64,000 nucleotides of DNA from Paenibacillus sp. OK003 (GCF_900109515.1 NZ_FOBD01000001.1:496001-560000), one strand, 5' to 3'. Counted from the first letter of the stretch, positions 53,842 to 63,845 are shown. The notes: generated from the sequence alone by a model not told the origin. Numbers and translations: made by a program.

Positions 53842-56800
53842 TTGAAGAAATCTGAGAAGCGTATTAAAAAACAGGCCGAGCAGCTTACCAAAGTGGTACT
53901 GGCATTTGCCTTGCTGTCACCCCAAGCCTTGCTGGTCGAATGGGGTTCAACGGCCGTTATGGCTGAAGCTGTGGAAACCATCAGTATTGTATCCGATACT
54001 TCCAGCATGAAGGCTGTTCAATCCTCCAAGGTGAAGGTGGAGATGAATAGTGATGGCAAATATAGAATTGTGTTGCTTCCTAATACAAACGTATTTTACG
54101 GTGGCGATACCGGGAATGTATCCACCATTATTGATCATAACGGAACACCCGTTAATTTTAAGTCGCTGCCCCTTAATTATTATCGAATCAATAATAATGT
54201 AATCGAAATGTCTAGGCAGAAAGACAACGTAGAGTATATTTTGCGCGTGTCCATCGTTAATGCTACATCTCAGGGCGGTTATATGAAGGTGGAGCTGGAG
54301 GCTGTTAACCGCAGCGGCTCTACGCTCAATCTGGGAGGTACGTTCTATTGGGATACGATGGTAAATGGCAACGATGCTTCTCCGTTTGAAGTGATTGAGA
54401 ACGGCTGGCGCAATTATAGCGGTGGTGTTCAGGTAACCGCTTTTTATGCCAACACGTATAACGTTGTGGATGCGGATCGCATTTTCATGGGGCAGTACAA
54501 TAGCCCGGATAACGCGCAGCTGACAGGTGGTTCTTCTCCATCTTCCTTTACGCCAGGGCAGACCGTTACCGCAACGGATACTGCTGCGCAGTTTTGGTGG
54601 GACGGCAAAGCAACCGCGAACCAGGCTTCACGCAAATTTTCGACGATTGTGGGGATTGGTCCCAAAAATGCACCGCCTTCATTTGCACTATCGGCACCGT
54701 CTTCGGGCCAGACCTATTACAAAGGAGAACAGCTTCAAATATCCGGTACAACCCGGGATACGGATGTGGGAGATCTTCTGACTGTCAAATGGTCAATCGA
54801 CGGAGGCTCCGAAAACATGTTGACACAGATGACGGCTACAGGTTCCAATCAGTCGTTTAACACGAATTACACATTGCCTGACACGCTCGCAGATGGCGCA
54901 CATACGTTGCAGGTATGGGTTATGGATGACAAGGGAGGGGTCTCCTCTGCGGGCACGGTCAACTTCACGGTGAAAAGTTTCGTTGTTCCGGGAACACCGA
55001 CATTTACATCAGTCAACAATAATAATCTGACGGTGAATTGGGACAAGAAGGAAAATGATGCTTCCGTGACGTATGAACTGAAAAATGTAACGACGAATCA
55101 GACCTTCGATACAGGTACATCAAATAGCCGGCAGGTGACCGGGCTTACACCGAATACTCCGTATTCTTTTGCTGTGCGCGCCAAAAATTCGGTCGGTTCC
55201 TATACGGGATATTCAAGTCCAGCTAGCAAGTTTACACTAGCCAATGCACCAAGCGATGCAGCTGTGAGCCAGTCGGGTAACTCCGTTACGGCTAGTTGGA
55301 ACAACAATGGCAATCCTGCGGGAACGGGTTACAAAACGGAAATACGTAACTCCGTCGGACAAGTGCTTGTATCGGGTACAACTTCATCAACTCGTACTGA
55401 ACTTGCGTTAACTGGACTTGCAGACGGAATATATGACGTATATGTAGCAGCACTGAATGGAGAAGGCATACAGACTGCATTTGCCTCTGCAGGTCAGATC
55501 ACAAAGGACACAACCGGTCCCACCGCTCCCTCGATAGCAATCAATCCTTCTTCTTGGACTAAGGAAGATGTCCTGGTTACGATTACAGCAGGTTCGGATG
55601 CCTTAAGTGGTGTGCAGAAGACACAGTACAAACTAGGGATTGGAGGAGAATGGAAGGAATACACTGCTCCCTTTACGGTTGCTTCTGAAGGAAACACGCT
55701 CATAATTGCACGAAGTATAGATGCATTTGGCAATACAGGACAGGAGGCTTCGGTTATAGCGCGAGTGGACCGTACAGCTCCGACACCTCCCGTCATTTCG
55801 TTAAATCCTCCGGAGTGGACCCATTCGGCAGTAACGGTGACGTTAACGGCAGGTACGGATGAAGCAAGCGGAGTCGGTCTTACGCAATATAGGCTTGGAG
55901 GTGAAGGGACTTGGGTCGATTATCGAGAGCCATTTACCATCCATACGGAAGGAATAACCGAGATTCAGGGGCGAAGTGTGGATCGGGCCTCTAACGTCAG
56001 TGCGTCAACTTCAGCCACTGCCCGAATTGACAAGACTGGCCCTGATGAGCCAAAGATTACACTCAGTGATGATGAATGGACAAACCAGGATGTGTCTTTT
56101 GAAATCACCAGTGGTGAAGATACAGGCAGTGGACTTGCCAAAAGCCAATATCGTCTTAACGAACAAGGCCCCTGGATCGATTACACTGGAGAAGTGAAGG
56201 TTACCGAAGAAGGGCAAACCACCGTATATGCGCGCTCGCTTGACAAGGTAGGGAATGTAAGTACTGTTGCGAAAGCACTCATTCGACTGGATAAGACCGC
56301 TCCAACAGAGCCGGTTATTACATTAAGTCAGTCAGGCTGGAGCAAGGAAGCTGTACAATTTACGATTGCTGGCAGCGTAGATGAACATGCCATTTCGTAT
56401 GAATATAGTTTGAATGATGGTCCATATATTGCAGGAAACTCAGGCACAGTGAGTTCAAACGGTCCCAACGTCATTCTAGCCAGAGCGAGAGATGCTGTCG
56501 GAAACGTTAGCAAGGAGATTAGTCGTACAGCTTATGTCGATCAGGTTGCTCCAACGATTACATTTACACCGAATGGACAAGGCTGGATTGACACTAATAT
56601 ATCTGCTACCGTTCAATATGAAGATCCTGATTCGGGTATCAATGAGAATTCGCGATTGTACAGTGTGACCAACAGTACCGCATCGCCAGACAACTGGAAT
56701 GAAGCCCGCTCGAATGAGCCTGTAATTTCAATTGAATCCGAAGGCATTTGGTATATCCATGCCAAAACAATAGATATGGCAGGGAATACATATGAGACCG

Positions 56801-59800
56801 TATCAGCACCTTATCAGATCCAGCACAAGCCACAGCAACCGGGGAATGCGAGCATCACACAGATCAGTGAGACTTCGGCAGAACTTACGTGGGATTTGCC
56901 CACAGGAGAATGGTATACCGACGGGTATCAGTATGAAATTATAAACCATACGACAGGCCAGTCCTGGACACTGGATTATCCTAAACATACACTCACTGAT
57001 CATTCCCTGAGTGGTGGTCAAGTCTATGATTATGAAATGAGAGTTCGAAACCATACTGGCATCAGTGATGCAGTATCTGTCCGTGCACTGACAATCCCCG
57101 CGGCACCGGGATCATTACAAGTTCAAAAAGTCGATTCCCAGCCTGAGCTGGCAGAAGTACATTTTGATTCGGTTCAAGGTGCTACTGCGTACCGGATCAC
57201 GGCAGCAACTTCGGATGGAAGTATTGTTTTTGACCAGATGATCTCCGATTCTTCCAATATTCCGTATATGACCAATCTGGTCCCGGGGAGCATTCATACG
57301 ATTTCGGTCACAGCACTGAATGAGAGTGGTGCGGGAGAAATCAGCAGGGTGGGATTCCTGACATTGCCTGCAGCACCTGGTGAATTTGCGGCAGTGCAGA
57401 TTCGGGAGCATGAGATCTCTCTGGGATGGGAGACGGTAACGTCAGCAACGTATTACAGCCTTTCACGCAGTGGAGCTGGAGTCTACGAAGGATTGGAAAA
57501 GGAGTATGTGGACGCAGGTCTGGATAGTGGAACAGAGTATAGCTATGAGTTGCTGGCCGCAAACGAGACAGGAGAAGGCCCGGTAACAAGCTTGCAGAAG
57601 CTGATAACATTGCCGGGGGCCATTGAAAACCTGAGTATAGATAATGCTACAACAACGAGCATGCATCTCAGTTGGGAGCCTGTAAGAGGCGCGGAGCGAT
57701 ACGAAGTCTTTGTGAATGGGGAGAAGCGGGAGACGCTGCTTGCTGGAACTCATGAATATCTGCTAACGGGATTGACCGCGGGAACGTTGGTTCAGGTGCA
57801 CGTTCAGGCAGGCAATGGAAGTGGACAAGGTCAATCCAATCGAGTATCTGGAACGACGCTTCCCGAGAGTCCTTCAGGTCTTCACTTTGTTCAACCTACT
57901 GAAACAGGAGCAACACTCAGATGGGACGCAGTCCCCGGCGCAACGAAGTACCGGGTCGTTCTTGAGGGGCAGAGTTATGAGATTTCAGATACACAGCTTG
58001 AAGTCCATCAGTTATCAGGCAGCCGCCACTATACGTATCAGGTGCAGGCCGGAAATGCTGCCGGTTACGGTGCACCCACAAGCGGAGAACTGCTTACTTT
58101 GCCAACCAGACCTGAAGGACTCAAAGTAACACGTACGGATGAAACAAGTATTGGAGTGGAATGGCAATCTGTAAATACAGCCGAATCCTATATTGTGAGT
58201 ATCAATGGGACGGAAGTGGGGCGAACTTCGGGACTTGCCTATACGGCTAAAGAATTGTTGCCAGGTATGGAGTATTTAGTGGAAGTACAGGCCGTGAACA
58301 CGTCTGGAGTCGGTCAGTCCGCCAGCTTGATTCGATTATCCAAACCGACCGCCCCTTCAAAAATCGTTGTTGAACCAGGAGTACATAAAGCCACCTTGTC
58401 ATGGGCTTCGGTAGCAGGTGCCTCGGAGTATGTAATTCAGCAGGGGAACAAAGAGATTTACCGTGGAACAGAGCCGATGACCCTTATTTCAGGACTTGAG
58501 GATGGAACGATGCATCATTACACACTTGTTGCAGTGAACAGACAAGGGACCCCATCCGAAGCGACGGGTATATCCATACTTACATTGCCTGAGAAACCAG
58601 TTGAGATTAAGGCATCTGAAGTGTCGGAAAACAGTCTTAGTCTGGATTTTAGCAAAACAGGGGTAAAGGGTGCAGATGAATACATCATTGAACGCAATGG
58701 GCGAGAGATTGCTCGCATGGATGCGAGTGAAACCCGATTCGTAGATGAGGGTTTGTCGCCAGGCACGAAATATACGTACAAGATCCGGGCGGTTAATGCA
58801 AGTGGTTCGGGTGCTTCCCTTGCCTATGGAATAACAACTCAAACCATGCCACTATCCTCAGATGGGATTACAGTGATCAAGGGAACGCACGCGTTTGATC
58901 TGGCATGGGAAGCAGTAAAGGGAGCCGCCGCATATGAAATACGCAATCAGACAACGGGGGAAGTACAGACTGTGTCCGAACCATCGGTCCATCTCGCCAG
59001 TTTATTGGATGGCACGACGTATGCGTTTGAACTTACTGTCATGAATGAGGATGGTCACCGCTCTTCTCCTATTCAGGTTCTTTTGTTGACCAAACCCATA
59101 TCCCCACAAACAGCAAGTATTGCTGCGGTAACCGATCAATCGGCAACGCTGGATCTGAGTGGCAGCGCCACACGAGGCGCAGAACAATTGATCATTTTGC
59201 GAGATGGTATTGAAATTGACCGTATTCCGGCTGACAGTATCTCTTATGAAGACAAGAACTTGACGCCGGGAGAAAGATACACTTATACGGTTATGACTTC
59301 GAATGCTTCCGGCGATAGCGATACGGGATTTGATGTTCAATTGCGTACGCTGCCTGCAACAATTACGGAAACGCTGCATCCAGACGTGATTGAAGAGACG
59401 GAGGCAGTGATTAAGTGGACAAAGGTTCAAGGTGCAGAGGGTTACATTGTAATGATAGCGGACGACGAATTTACAACAATTACAGAGAGTGATTTGACTG
59501 AGGTTACCCTTAAGGGGCTAGTCAGTGCAGCCCAATATGATCAAGTACAGATCGTTCCTTATAATACAGCGGGTAATGGGATCCCAATGGTCGTTGCTCC
59601 ATTTTTCACGCTGCCTCATGTCGATTCTATTGTGATGAAGCTATATCCGGAGACGGATCATGCCAGACTGGAGTGGGATTTTCCTTACCTCAACGAAACG
59701 TTTGTGGTTCTAATGGATGGTAATGAGCTATATAGAGGCAGACAAAAAGAGTATATCGTAAAGGAACTTCAGGGCGGAACGAACTACTCCATTGAACTGT

Positions 59801-61398
59801 ATACCGAGAACGAGCAGGGGGATACATCACATAAGCTTAATTATACGGTGTTGACCAAACCGGAAGCTCCCAAGGAAGTGGAATATCGTTCGACACAGGA
59901 GAGCATACAACTTCAGTTCGAAAAGAGCCATGTCAAGGGGGCTGAGCAATTCATCATTGAACGTGACGGTGCGGAGATTGGCCGAGTGTCTGTTGACGAG
60001 CCTTATTACGAGGACCAAAGGCTTGAGCCTGGTGTAAATTATGTGTATACCATCAAAACCGTAAATGCTTCCGGTAAGAGCGAGGGCGGCTTTAATCTAA
60101 CAGCAGTAACACTGCCAGGCAAAATTCCTTCTCCACCCCAGGTGGAAGAACGCGCTCAGCACGGTGCAGATATTATATGGGATATGATTCCTGGTGCAGC
60201 AGGCTATCGCATCTATCAGGAAGACGAGCTGATTGCAACAACAATGGAAACGTCGATACATGTAACTGAATTGAAAAGTGCCCAGCACTATTCTGACTTT
60301 TCTATTGTGCCTTTCAATGAGGCGGGAGACGGAGAGACAGTTAATGTACCTGAGTTTGAGACATTGCCATCAGAAGAATTCACCGTTTCAGCGATCTCCC
60401 AGAGCACAAGCAGCATTGCATTGAGCTGGAAATTGGAATCTTTGAATGAAACGATCGTGCTTTCCAGTGGTGGGCGGGAGATTTATCGTGGAAAGGATCG
60501 AAGCTACATCTGGACAGGCCTAACGGGTGGGCAGCGCTATGATGTCATATTGTGGACTGAAAATTCAGCCGGGGAAAAAAGTGAAAGCCAGCAGGCCACG
60601 GCTGTGACTATGCCGTATCCACCTTCAAGCGGAAGTGGGGCTGGTTCGCCTGTACCTTCCTCCAAACCGGAGGATGCTCAGTCCGTTGTGTCCCAACCTG
60701 AGCAAAATGACAAAGCGGAAACAGCCGTCAAGAAAGAGGTCAAGTTCATTGATATTGGTCAAACATTCAATAAAGATCAGATTATATGGCTGGCAGAGCA
60801 AAACATCATTCAAGGTGTAAGTGAAACCCGTTTCGAACCCCGTCGTCCCATTACAAGAGCTGAGTTCACAGCACTTATTGTGCGATTAATGGGTCTGGAT
60901 ACATCTGCCGATTATCAGCATGCTTTTCAGGATGTGAATGATCAGGATTGGTTTGCCCCTGAGATCGAAGCAGCCGTAAGTCGTGGTATGGTACATGGCA
61001 TGGGAAATGGTAAATTTGCTCCTTATGCACTCGTAACCCGAGAACAGGCATCGAAAATCATTGCGAATGTTATTCGTAAAATCAAGCCGGAACCCGCAAC
61101 TTCCCGTCGTACTTTTACGGATCAGGTGGATGTGTCGGATTGGGCCAAAGAAGAGGTCGAAGAGCTTGCTGGAATGTACATGCTTACCGGGTACGAAGAC
61201 GGCAGTTTCCGACCCATGCAGCATCTGAGCAGATCTGAAGCCGCAGCCCTGATCTTCCGACTGAACAAACTGATCCGTATTATAGAAGAAGGTCAAACTA
61301 TGGAGGAAGAGAAGCGAACTATGGATGATAAAGGAACGAGTATAGACCTAGACGCTAAGACTAATACGTCGAAATGGAGTATAAAAGTCTTGGATTGA
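53842..61398 (+). CDS. Giant FN3/OmpL47-like/SLH surface protein, 2518 residues
   Basis: TTG 53842 has AAAAGGAGAG ahead; the frame opens at 53725 inside the leader. Domains: signal peptide (about 1-42), an N-terminal beta-rich domain (about 50-300), Ig-like repeats, two FN3 (about 390-553), five 87-residue OmpL47-like repeats (about 556-994; DKTAP..P pattern), about 14-15 FN3 modules (995-2260), a Pro/Ser linker, then three SLH domains (about 2300-2487) and a charged tail. It should be wall-anchored; no enzyme domain was recognised, so a scaffold, adhesin or substrate-binding role is likely. Confidence 0.88.
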   Translation: MKKSEKRIKKQAEQLTKVVLAFALLSPQALLVEWGSTAVMAEAVETISIVSDTSSMKAVQSSKVKVEMNSDGKYRIVLLPNTNVFYGGDTGNVSTIIDHNGTPVNFKSLPLNYYRINNNVIEMSRQKDNVEYILRVSIVNATSQGGYMKVELEAVNRSGSTLNLGGTFYWDTMVNGNDASPFEVIENGWRNYSGGVQVTAFYANTYNVVDADRIFMGQYNSPDNAQLTGGSSPSSFTPGQTVTATDTAAQFWWDGKATANQASRKFSTIVGIGPKNAPPSFALSAPSSGQTYYKGEQLQISGTTRDTDVGDLLTVKWSIDGGSENMLTQMTATGSNQSFNTNYTLPDTLADGAHTLQVWVMDDKGGVSSAGTVNFTVKSFVVPGTPTFTSVNNNNLTVNWDKKENDASVTYELKNVTTNQTFDTGTSNSRQVTGLTPNTPYSFAVRAKNSVGSYTGYSSPASKFTLANAPSDAAVSQSGNSVTASWNNNGNPAGTGYKTEIRNSVGQVLVSGTTSSTRTELALTGLADGIYDVYVAALNGEGIQTAFASAGQITKDTTGPTAPSIAINPSSWTKEDVLVTITAGSDALSGVQKTQYKLGIGGEWKEYTAPFTVASEGNTLIIARSIDAFGNTGQEASVIARVDRTAPTPPVISLNPPEWTHSAVTVTLTAGTDEASGVGLTQYRLGGEGTWVDYREPFTIHTEGITEIQGRSVDRASNVSASTSATARIDKTGPDEPKITLSDDEWTNQDVSFEITSGEDTGSGLAKSQYRLNEQGPWIDYTGEVKVTEEGQTTVYARSLDKVGNVSTVAKALIRLDKTAPTEPVITLSQSGWSKEAVQFTIAGSVDEHAISYEYSLNDGPYIAGNSGTVSSNGPNVILARARDAVGNVSKEISRTAYVDQVAPTITFTPNGQGWIDTNISATVQYEDPDSGINENSRLYSVTNSTASPDNWNEARSNEPVISIESEGIWYIHAKTIDMAGNTYETVSAPYQIQHKPQQPGNASITQISETSAELTWDLPTGEWYTDGYQYEIINHTTGQSWTLDYPKHTLTDHSLSGGQVYDYEMRVRNHTGISDAVSVRALTIPAAPGSLQVQKVDSQPELAEVHFDSVQGATAYRITAATSDGSIVFDQMISDSSNIPYMTNLVPGSIHTISVTALNESGAGEISRVGFLTLPAAPGEFAAVQIREHEISLGWETVTSATYYSLSRSGAGVYEGLEKEYVDAGLDSGTEYSYELLAANETGEGPVTSLQKLITLPGAIENLSIDNATTTSMHLSWEPVRGAERYEVFVNGEKRETLLAGTHEYLLTGLTAGTLVQVHVQAGNGSGQGQSNRVSGTTLPESPSGLHFVQPTETGATLRWDAVPGATKYRVVLEGQSYEISDTQLEVHQLSGSRHYTYQVQAGNAAGYGAPTSGELLTLPTRPEGLKVTRTDETSIGVEWQSVNTAESYIVSINGTEVGRTSGLAYTAKELLPGMEYLVEVQAVNTSGVGQSASLIRLSKPTAPSKIVVEPGVHKATLSWASVAGASEYVIQQGNKEIYRGTEPMTLISGLEDGTMHHYTLVAVNRQGTPSEATGISILTLPEKPVEIKASEVSENSLSLDFSKTGVKGADEYIIERNGREIARMDASETRFVDEGLSPGTKYTYKIRAVNASGSGASLAYGITTQTMPLSSDGITVIKGTHAFDLAWEAVKGAAAYEIRNQTTGEVQTVSEPSVHLASLLDGTTYAFELTVMNEDGHRSSPIQVLLLTKPISPQTASIAAVTDQSATLDLSGSATRGAEQLIILRDGIEIDRIPADSISYEDKNLTPGERYTYTVMTSNASGDSDTGFDVQLRTLPATITETLHPDVIEETEAVIKWTKVQGAEGYIVMIADDEFTTITESDLTEVTLKGLVSAAQYDQVQIVPYNTAGNGIPMVVAPFFTLPHVDSIVMKLYPETDHARLEWDFPYLNETFVVLMDGNELYRGRQKEYIVKELQGGTNYSIELYTENEQGDTSHKLNYTVLTKPEAPKEVEYRSTQESIQLQFEKSHVKGAEQFIIERDGAEIGRVSVDEPYYEDQRLEPGVNYVYTIKTVNASGKSEGGFNLTAVTLPGKIPSPPQVEERAQHGADIIWDMIPGAAGYRIYQEDELIATTMETSIHVTELKSAQHYSDFSIVPFNEAGDGETVNVPEFETLPSEEFTVSAISQSTSSIALSWKLESLNETIVLSSGGREIYRGKDRSYIWTGLTGGQRYDVILWTENSAGEKSESQQATAVTMPYPPSSGSGAGSPVPSSKPEDAQSVVSQPEQNDKAETAVKKEVKFIDIGQTFNKDQIIWLAEQNIIQGVSETRFEPRRPITRAEFTALIVRLMGLDTSADYQHAFQDVNDQDWFAPEIEAAVSRGMVHGMGNGKFAPYALVTREQASKIIANVIRKIKPEPATSRRTFTDQVDVSDWAKEEVEELAGMYMLTGYEDGSFRPMQHLSRSEAAALIFRLNKLIRIIEEGQTMEEEKRTMDDKGTSIDLDAKTNTSKWSIKVLD
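59092..60620 (+). repeat. Tandem 765-bp super-repeat (three FN3 each)
   Basis: The blocks at 59092-59856 and 59857-60620 (residues about 1751-2005 and 2006-2260) correspond module by module: RGAEQLIIL with KGAEQFIIE, QIVPYNTAGNG with SIVPFNEAGDG, LNETFVVLMDGNELYRG with LNETIVLSSGGREIYRG. A three-FN3 unit was duplicated and then diverged at protein level. Confidence 0.7.
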
Positions 61399-61441
61399 AT
61401 CACATGTAAATTCATCATTTCATCATCGCCAGTTGCGACAT

Positions 61442-61471
61442 TATCGGTTGTTCGACTTTTAATGTTATAAT
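61442..61471 (+). promoter_or_regulatory. Extended -10 promoter of treR-like gene
   Basis: TGTTATAAT (61463-61471), no strong -35. About 46 bases ahead of the GntR gene. Confidence 0.5.
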
Positions 61472-61516
61472 AGGTTGCCAATATGATAAAAAAAGGGTAA
61501 TGGACAGTGGTGATGA

Positions 61517-62230
61517 ATGATGAATAATAAATTTATCCGAATCTATGAAGATATTGCAGCTCGTATTCGGACTGGAGAAATTGAAGCAGGCACGCTGCTT
61601 CCCTCGGAACTGGATTTATCGGAAAGTTATCAAACGTCCAGAGAGACAATTCGCAAAGCGCTGAAAATGCTGTCTGAAGAAGGTTATATTCAGAAAATTC
61701 AAGGTAAGGGCTCCATTGTATTGGATATACGTAAAATTGATTTTCCTATTTCGGGCCTCGTCAGCTTCAAGGAACTGGCTAAAAAAATGGGACATCGGGC
61801 CAAAACGTACGTTAAGGTTTTTGAAGAAAAAAAGGTCGATCAGGCCTTGTTCAAAAAAATCAATTTTGGTCTGAATGAAAAGGTCTGGGAGATCAGACGT
61901 GTGCGCAAAGTGGATGGCGAACATGTCATTCTCGATAAAGACCATATAAGCCAGAGGCTTATTCCTGGTTTGAGCAAGGAAATATGTAATGACTCCATCT
62001 TCCAGTACATTGAGGAAGAGCTTGGGCTGACCATCTCTTTTGCCAAAAAGGAAATTTTGGTGGAGGAGCCTACTGCTGAGGATAGGGAATTGCTTGATCT
62101 CGAAGGATTCCACAATGTAGTTGTGGTTAGAAGTCAGGTTTACCTGGAGGATGCAAGTCAATTCCAGTTCACAGAGGCAAGGCATCGCCCGGACAAGTTT
62201 AGATTTGTGGACTTTGCCCGGCGGAGATGA
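61517..62230 (+). CDS. treR: GntR family regulator, TreR-like (UTRA domain)
   Basis: 237 residues: GntR winged helix (about 5-75, IYEDIAARIRTGEIEAGTLLPSELDLSESYQTSRETIRKALKMLSEEGYI) and a UTRA sugar-phosphate sensing domain (about 85-235) with the SFKELAKKMG and FTEARHRPDKFRFVDFARRR C-terminus typical of trehalose operon repressors. No trehalose uptake or hydrolysis genes are in view, so it is a solitary regulator here. Its start is the first of two adjacent ATGs; the ribosome site is weak. Confidence 0.85.
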   Translation: MMNNKFIRIYEDIAARIRTGEIEAGTLLPSELDLSESYQTSRETIRKALKMLSEEGYIQKIQGKGSIVLDIRKIDFPISGLVSFKELAKKMGHRAKTYVKVFEEKKVDQALFKKINFGLNEKVWEIRRVRKVDGEHVILDKDHISQRLIPGLSKEICNDSIFQYIEEELGLTISFAKKEILVEEPTAEDRELLDLEGFHNVVVVRSQVYLEDASQFQFTEARHRPDKFRFVDFARRR

Positions 62231-62254
62231 CATCCATTGACCATGCATATGAAA

Positions 62255-62308
62255 CAGAGGGTACCTGTTCACTTCTTTTAGGGGTGAACGAGGTGCTCTC
62301 TTTGTTTT
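62255..62308 (+). terminator. Intrinsic terminator after treR-like gene
   Basis: AGAG, ACCT and GTTCAC pair with GTGAAC, AGGT and CTCT across small bulges; ends in CTTTGTTTTG. Confidence 0.65.
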
Positions 62309-62321
62309 GAAAACGATTTGA
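62308..62321. promoter_or_regulatory. Near-cre site upstream of GH5 mannanase
   Basis: TGAAAACGATTTGA matches the cre consensus at 13 of 14. The 383-base gap (62231-62613) otherwise holds the treR terminator, a second near-cre at 62418 and no ORF. Confidence 0.5.
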
Positions 62322-62417
62322 AGTGTTTAAGGGGGAGATTGCCAAAGAGGGAGTGTGATGATGGCGGAGGTAGCGAGTACAAAATGAATTCCTTATCATG
62401 GTAAAAATAACTTGACC

Positions 62418-62431
62418 AGTAAGCGTTTTCA
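62418..62431. promoter_or_regulatory. Second near-cre site upstream of GH5 mannanase
   Basis: AGTAAGCGTTTTCA matches the cre consensus at 13 of 14, 183 bases before the mannanase start. Fits CcpA repression by preferred sugars. Confidence 0.55.
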
Positions 62432-62613
62432 TTTTATTATATGTCCATAACCTTAACGATAAAGTAAATAAAACTAAAGTGTTCATCTATTTTTAGGTTA
62501 TTTATTATTTTTAATAACCTTATTTTATGATCAGTTACTCTTGATTTTAGTTAACTTATTGCCTTGAGCAGGGTTAATTGAAATAAATAAAAAAATGTAG
62601 GAGGTTCTAGCGA

Positions 62614-63594
62614 ATGGTCAAGTTGCAAAAGTGTACAGTCTTTACCGTAATAGCTGCACTTATGTTGGTGATTCTGGGGAGTGCTGCACCGAAAGCGTCT
62701 GCTGCTACAGGATTTTATGTAAGCGGAGGCAAATTGTACGATTCCACTGGCAAGGCATTTGTTATGAGAGGTGTCAATCATGGACATTCATGGTTTAAGA
62801 ACGACCTGAACACGGCTATTCCTGCAATTGCCAAAACGGGTGCCAACACCGTACGGATTGTGCTCTCCAATGGCGTGCAGTACACCAAAGACGATCTGAA
62901 CTCCGTTAAAAACATCATTAATGTTGTAAGCGCAAACAAAATGATTGCGGTGCTTGAAGTACATGATGCAACAGGTAAGGATGACTATAATTCGTTGGAT
63001 GCAGCAGTGAATTACTGGATTAGCATCAAGGAAGCACTCATTGGCAAAGAAGACAGAGTTATCGTAAATATCGCGAACGAATGGTATGGAACATGGAACG
63101 GCAGTGCTTGGGCTGACGGATACAAAAAAGCGATTCCGAAGCTGAGAAATGCCGGGATTAACAATACGTTGATCGTGGATGCAGCGGGCTGGGGGCAGTA
63201 CCCACAATCCATCGTGGATTATGGACAAAGTGTATTTGCAGCAGATACACAGAAAAATACTGTGTTTTCGATTCACATGTATGAATATGCCGGTAAAGAC
63301 GCGGCAACCGTAAAAGCCAACATGGAGAGCGTGTTAAACAAAGGTCTGGCCCTGATCATCGGTGAGTTCGGTGGATATCACACGAACGGGGACGTCGATG
63401 AATATGCGATCATGAAATATGGTCAGGAAAAAGGGGTAGGCTGGCTTGCATGGTCCTGGTATGGCAACAGCTCCGATTTGAACTATTTGGACTTGGCTAC
63501 AGGTCCTAACGGAAGTTTGACATCCTTTGGAAACACGGTTGTGAACGACACTTATGGAATCAAAAATACTTCAAAAAAAGCAGGGATCTACTAA
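62614..63594 (+). CDS. Secreted GH5 (subfamily 8) beta-mannanase
   Basis: 326 residues: signal peptide 1-30 (cut near KASA-ATG), then one catalytic (beta/alpha)8 barrel. Acid/base E156 in NIANEWYG and nucleophile E251 in IIGEFGG are visible, with VMRGVNHGHSWF and GWLAWSWYGN as substrate-lining motifs. It cuts beta-1,4-mannan internally. There is no carbohydrate-binding module or SLH tail, so it is a freely secreted enzyme. AGGAGG eight bases ahead of ATG 62614; two near-cre sites upstream. Confidence 0.93.
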   Translation: MVKLQKCTVFTVIAALMLVILGSAAPKASAATGFYVSGGKLYDSTGKAFVMRGVNHGHSWFKNDLNTAIPAIAKTGANTVRIVLSNGVQYTKDDLNSVKNIINVVSANKMIAVLEVHDATGKDDYNSLDAAVNYWISIKEALIGKEDRVIVNIANEWYGTWNGSAWADGYKKAIPKLRNAGINNTLIVDAAGWGQYPQSIVDYGQSVFAADTQKNTVFSIHMYEYAGKDAATVKANMESVLNKGLALIIGEFGGYHTNGDVDEYAIMKYGQEKGVGWLAWSWYGNSSDLNYLDLATGPNGSLTSFGNTVVNDTYGIKNTSKKAGIY

Positions 63595-63679
63595 GGTCTA
63601 TTGGGTCTAGTATTTCTAAAAAAGATTCATCCAATCAACTAGTGACATTAAGCTTGTTCTGACCAAAAATTCTCTTCCA

Positions 63680-63712
63680 AACACTCTGACCAACACGTCA
63701 GGGTGTTTTTTA
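63680..63712 (+). terminator. Intrinsic terminator after GH5 mannanase
   Basis: AACACTCTGAC pairs with GTCAGGGTGTT around CAACAC, followed by TTTT. Confidence 0.8.
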
Positions 63713-63772
63713 TTGAAAGAAAAATCATTAAAACAGAAACTCTTTTGAATTTTTCCGTTTATATTTAAAATC

Positions 63773-63791
63773 TTTTGTTTTCAAAACAAAA
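63773..63791. promoter_or_regulatory. Perfect 19-bp palindrome upstream of aldolase gene
   Basis: TTTTGTTTT-C-AAAACAAAA, 54 bases before the aldolase start codon. A good shape for a repressor operator of a sugar operon; the regulator is not in the window. Confidence 0.45.
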
Positions 63792-63845
63792 CAAAGATGA
63801 TAAACTCTGATTAGGAATAAAACAAACATTATCGGAGGGGAACAA

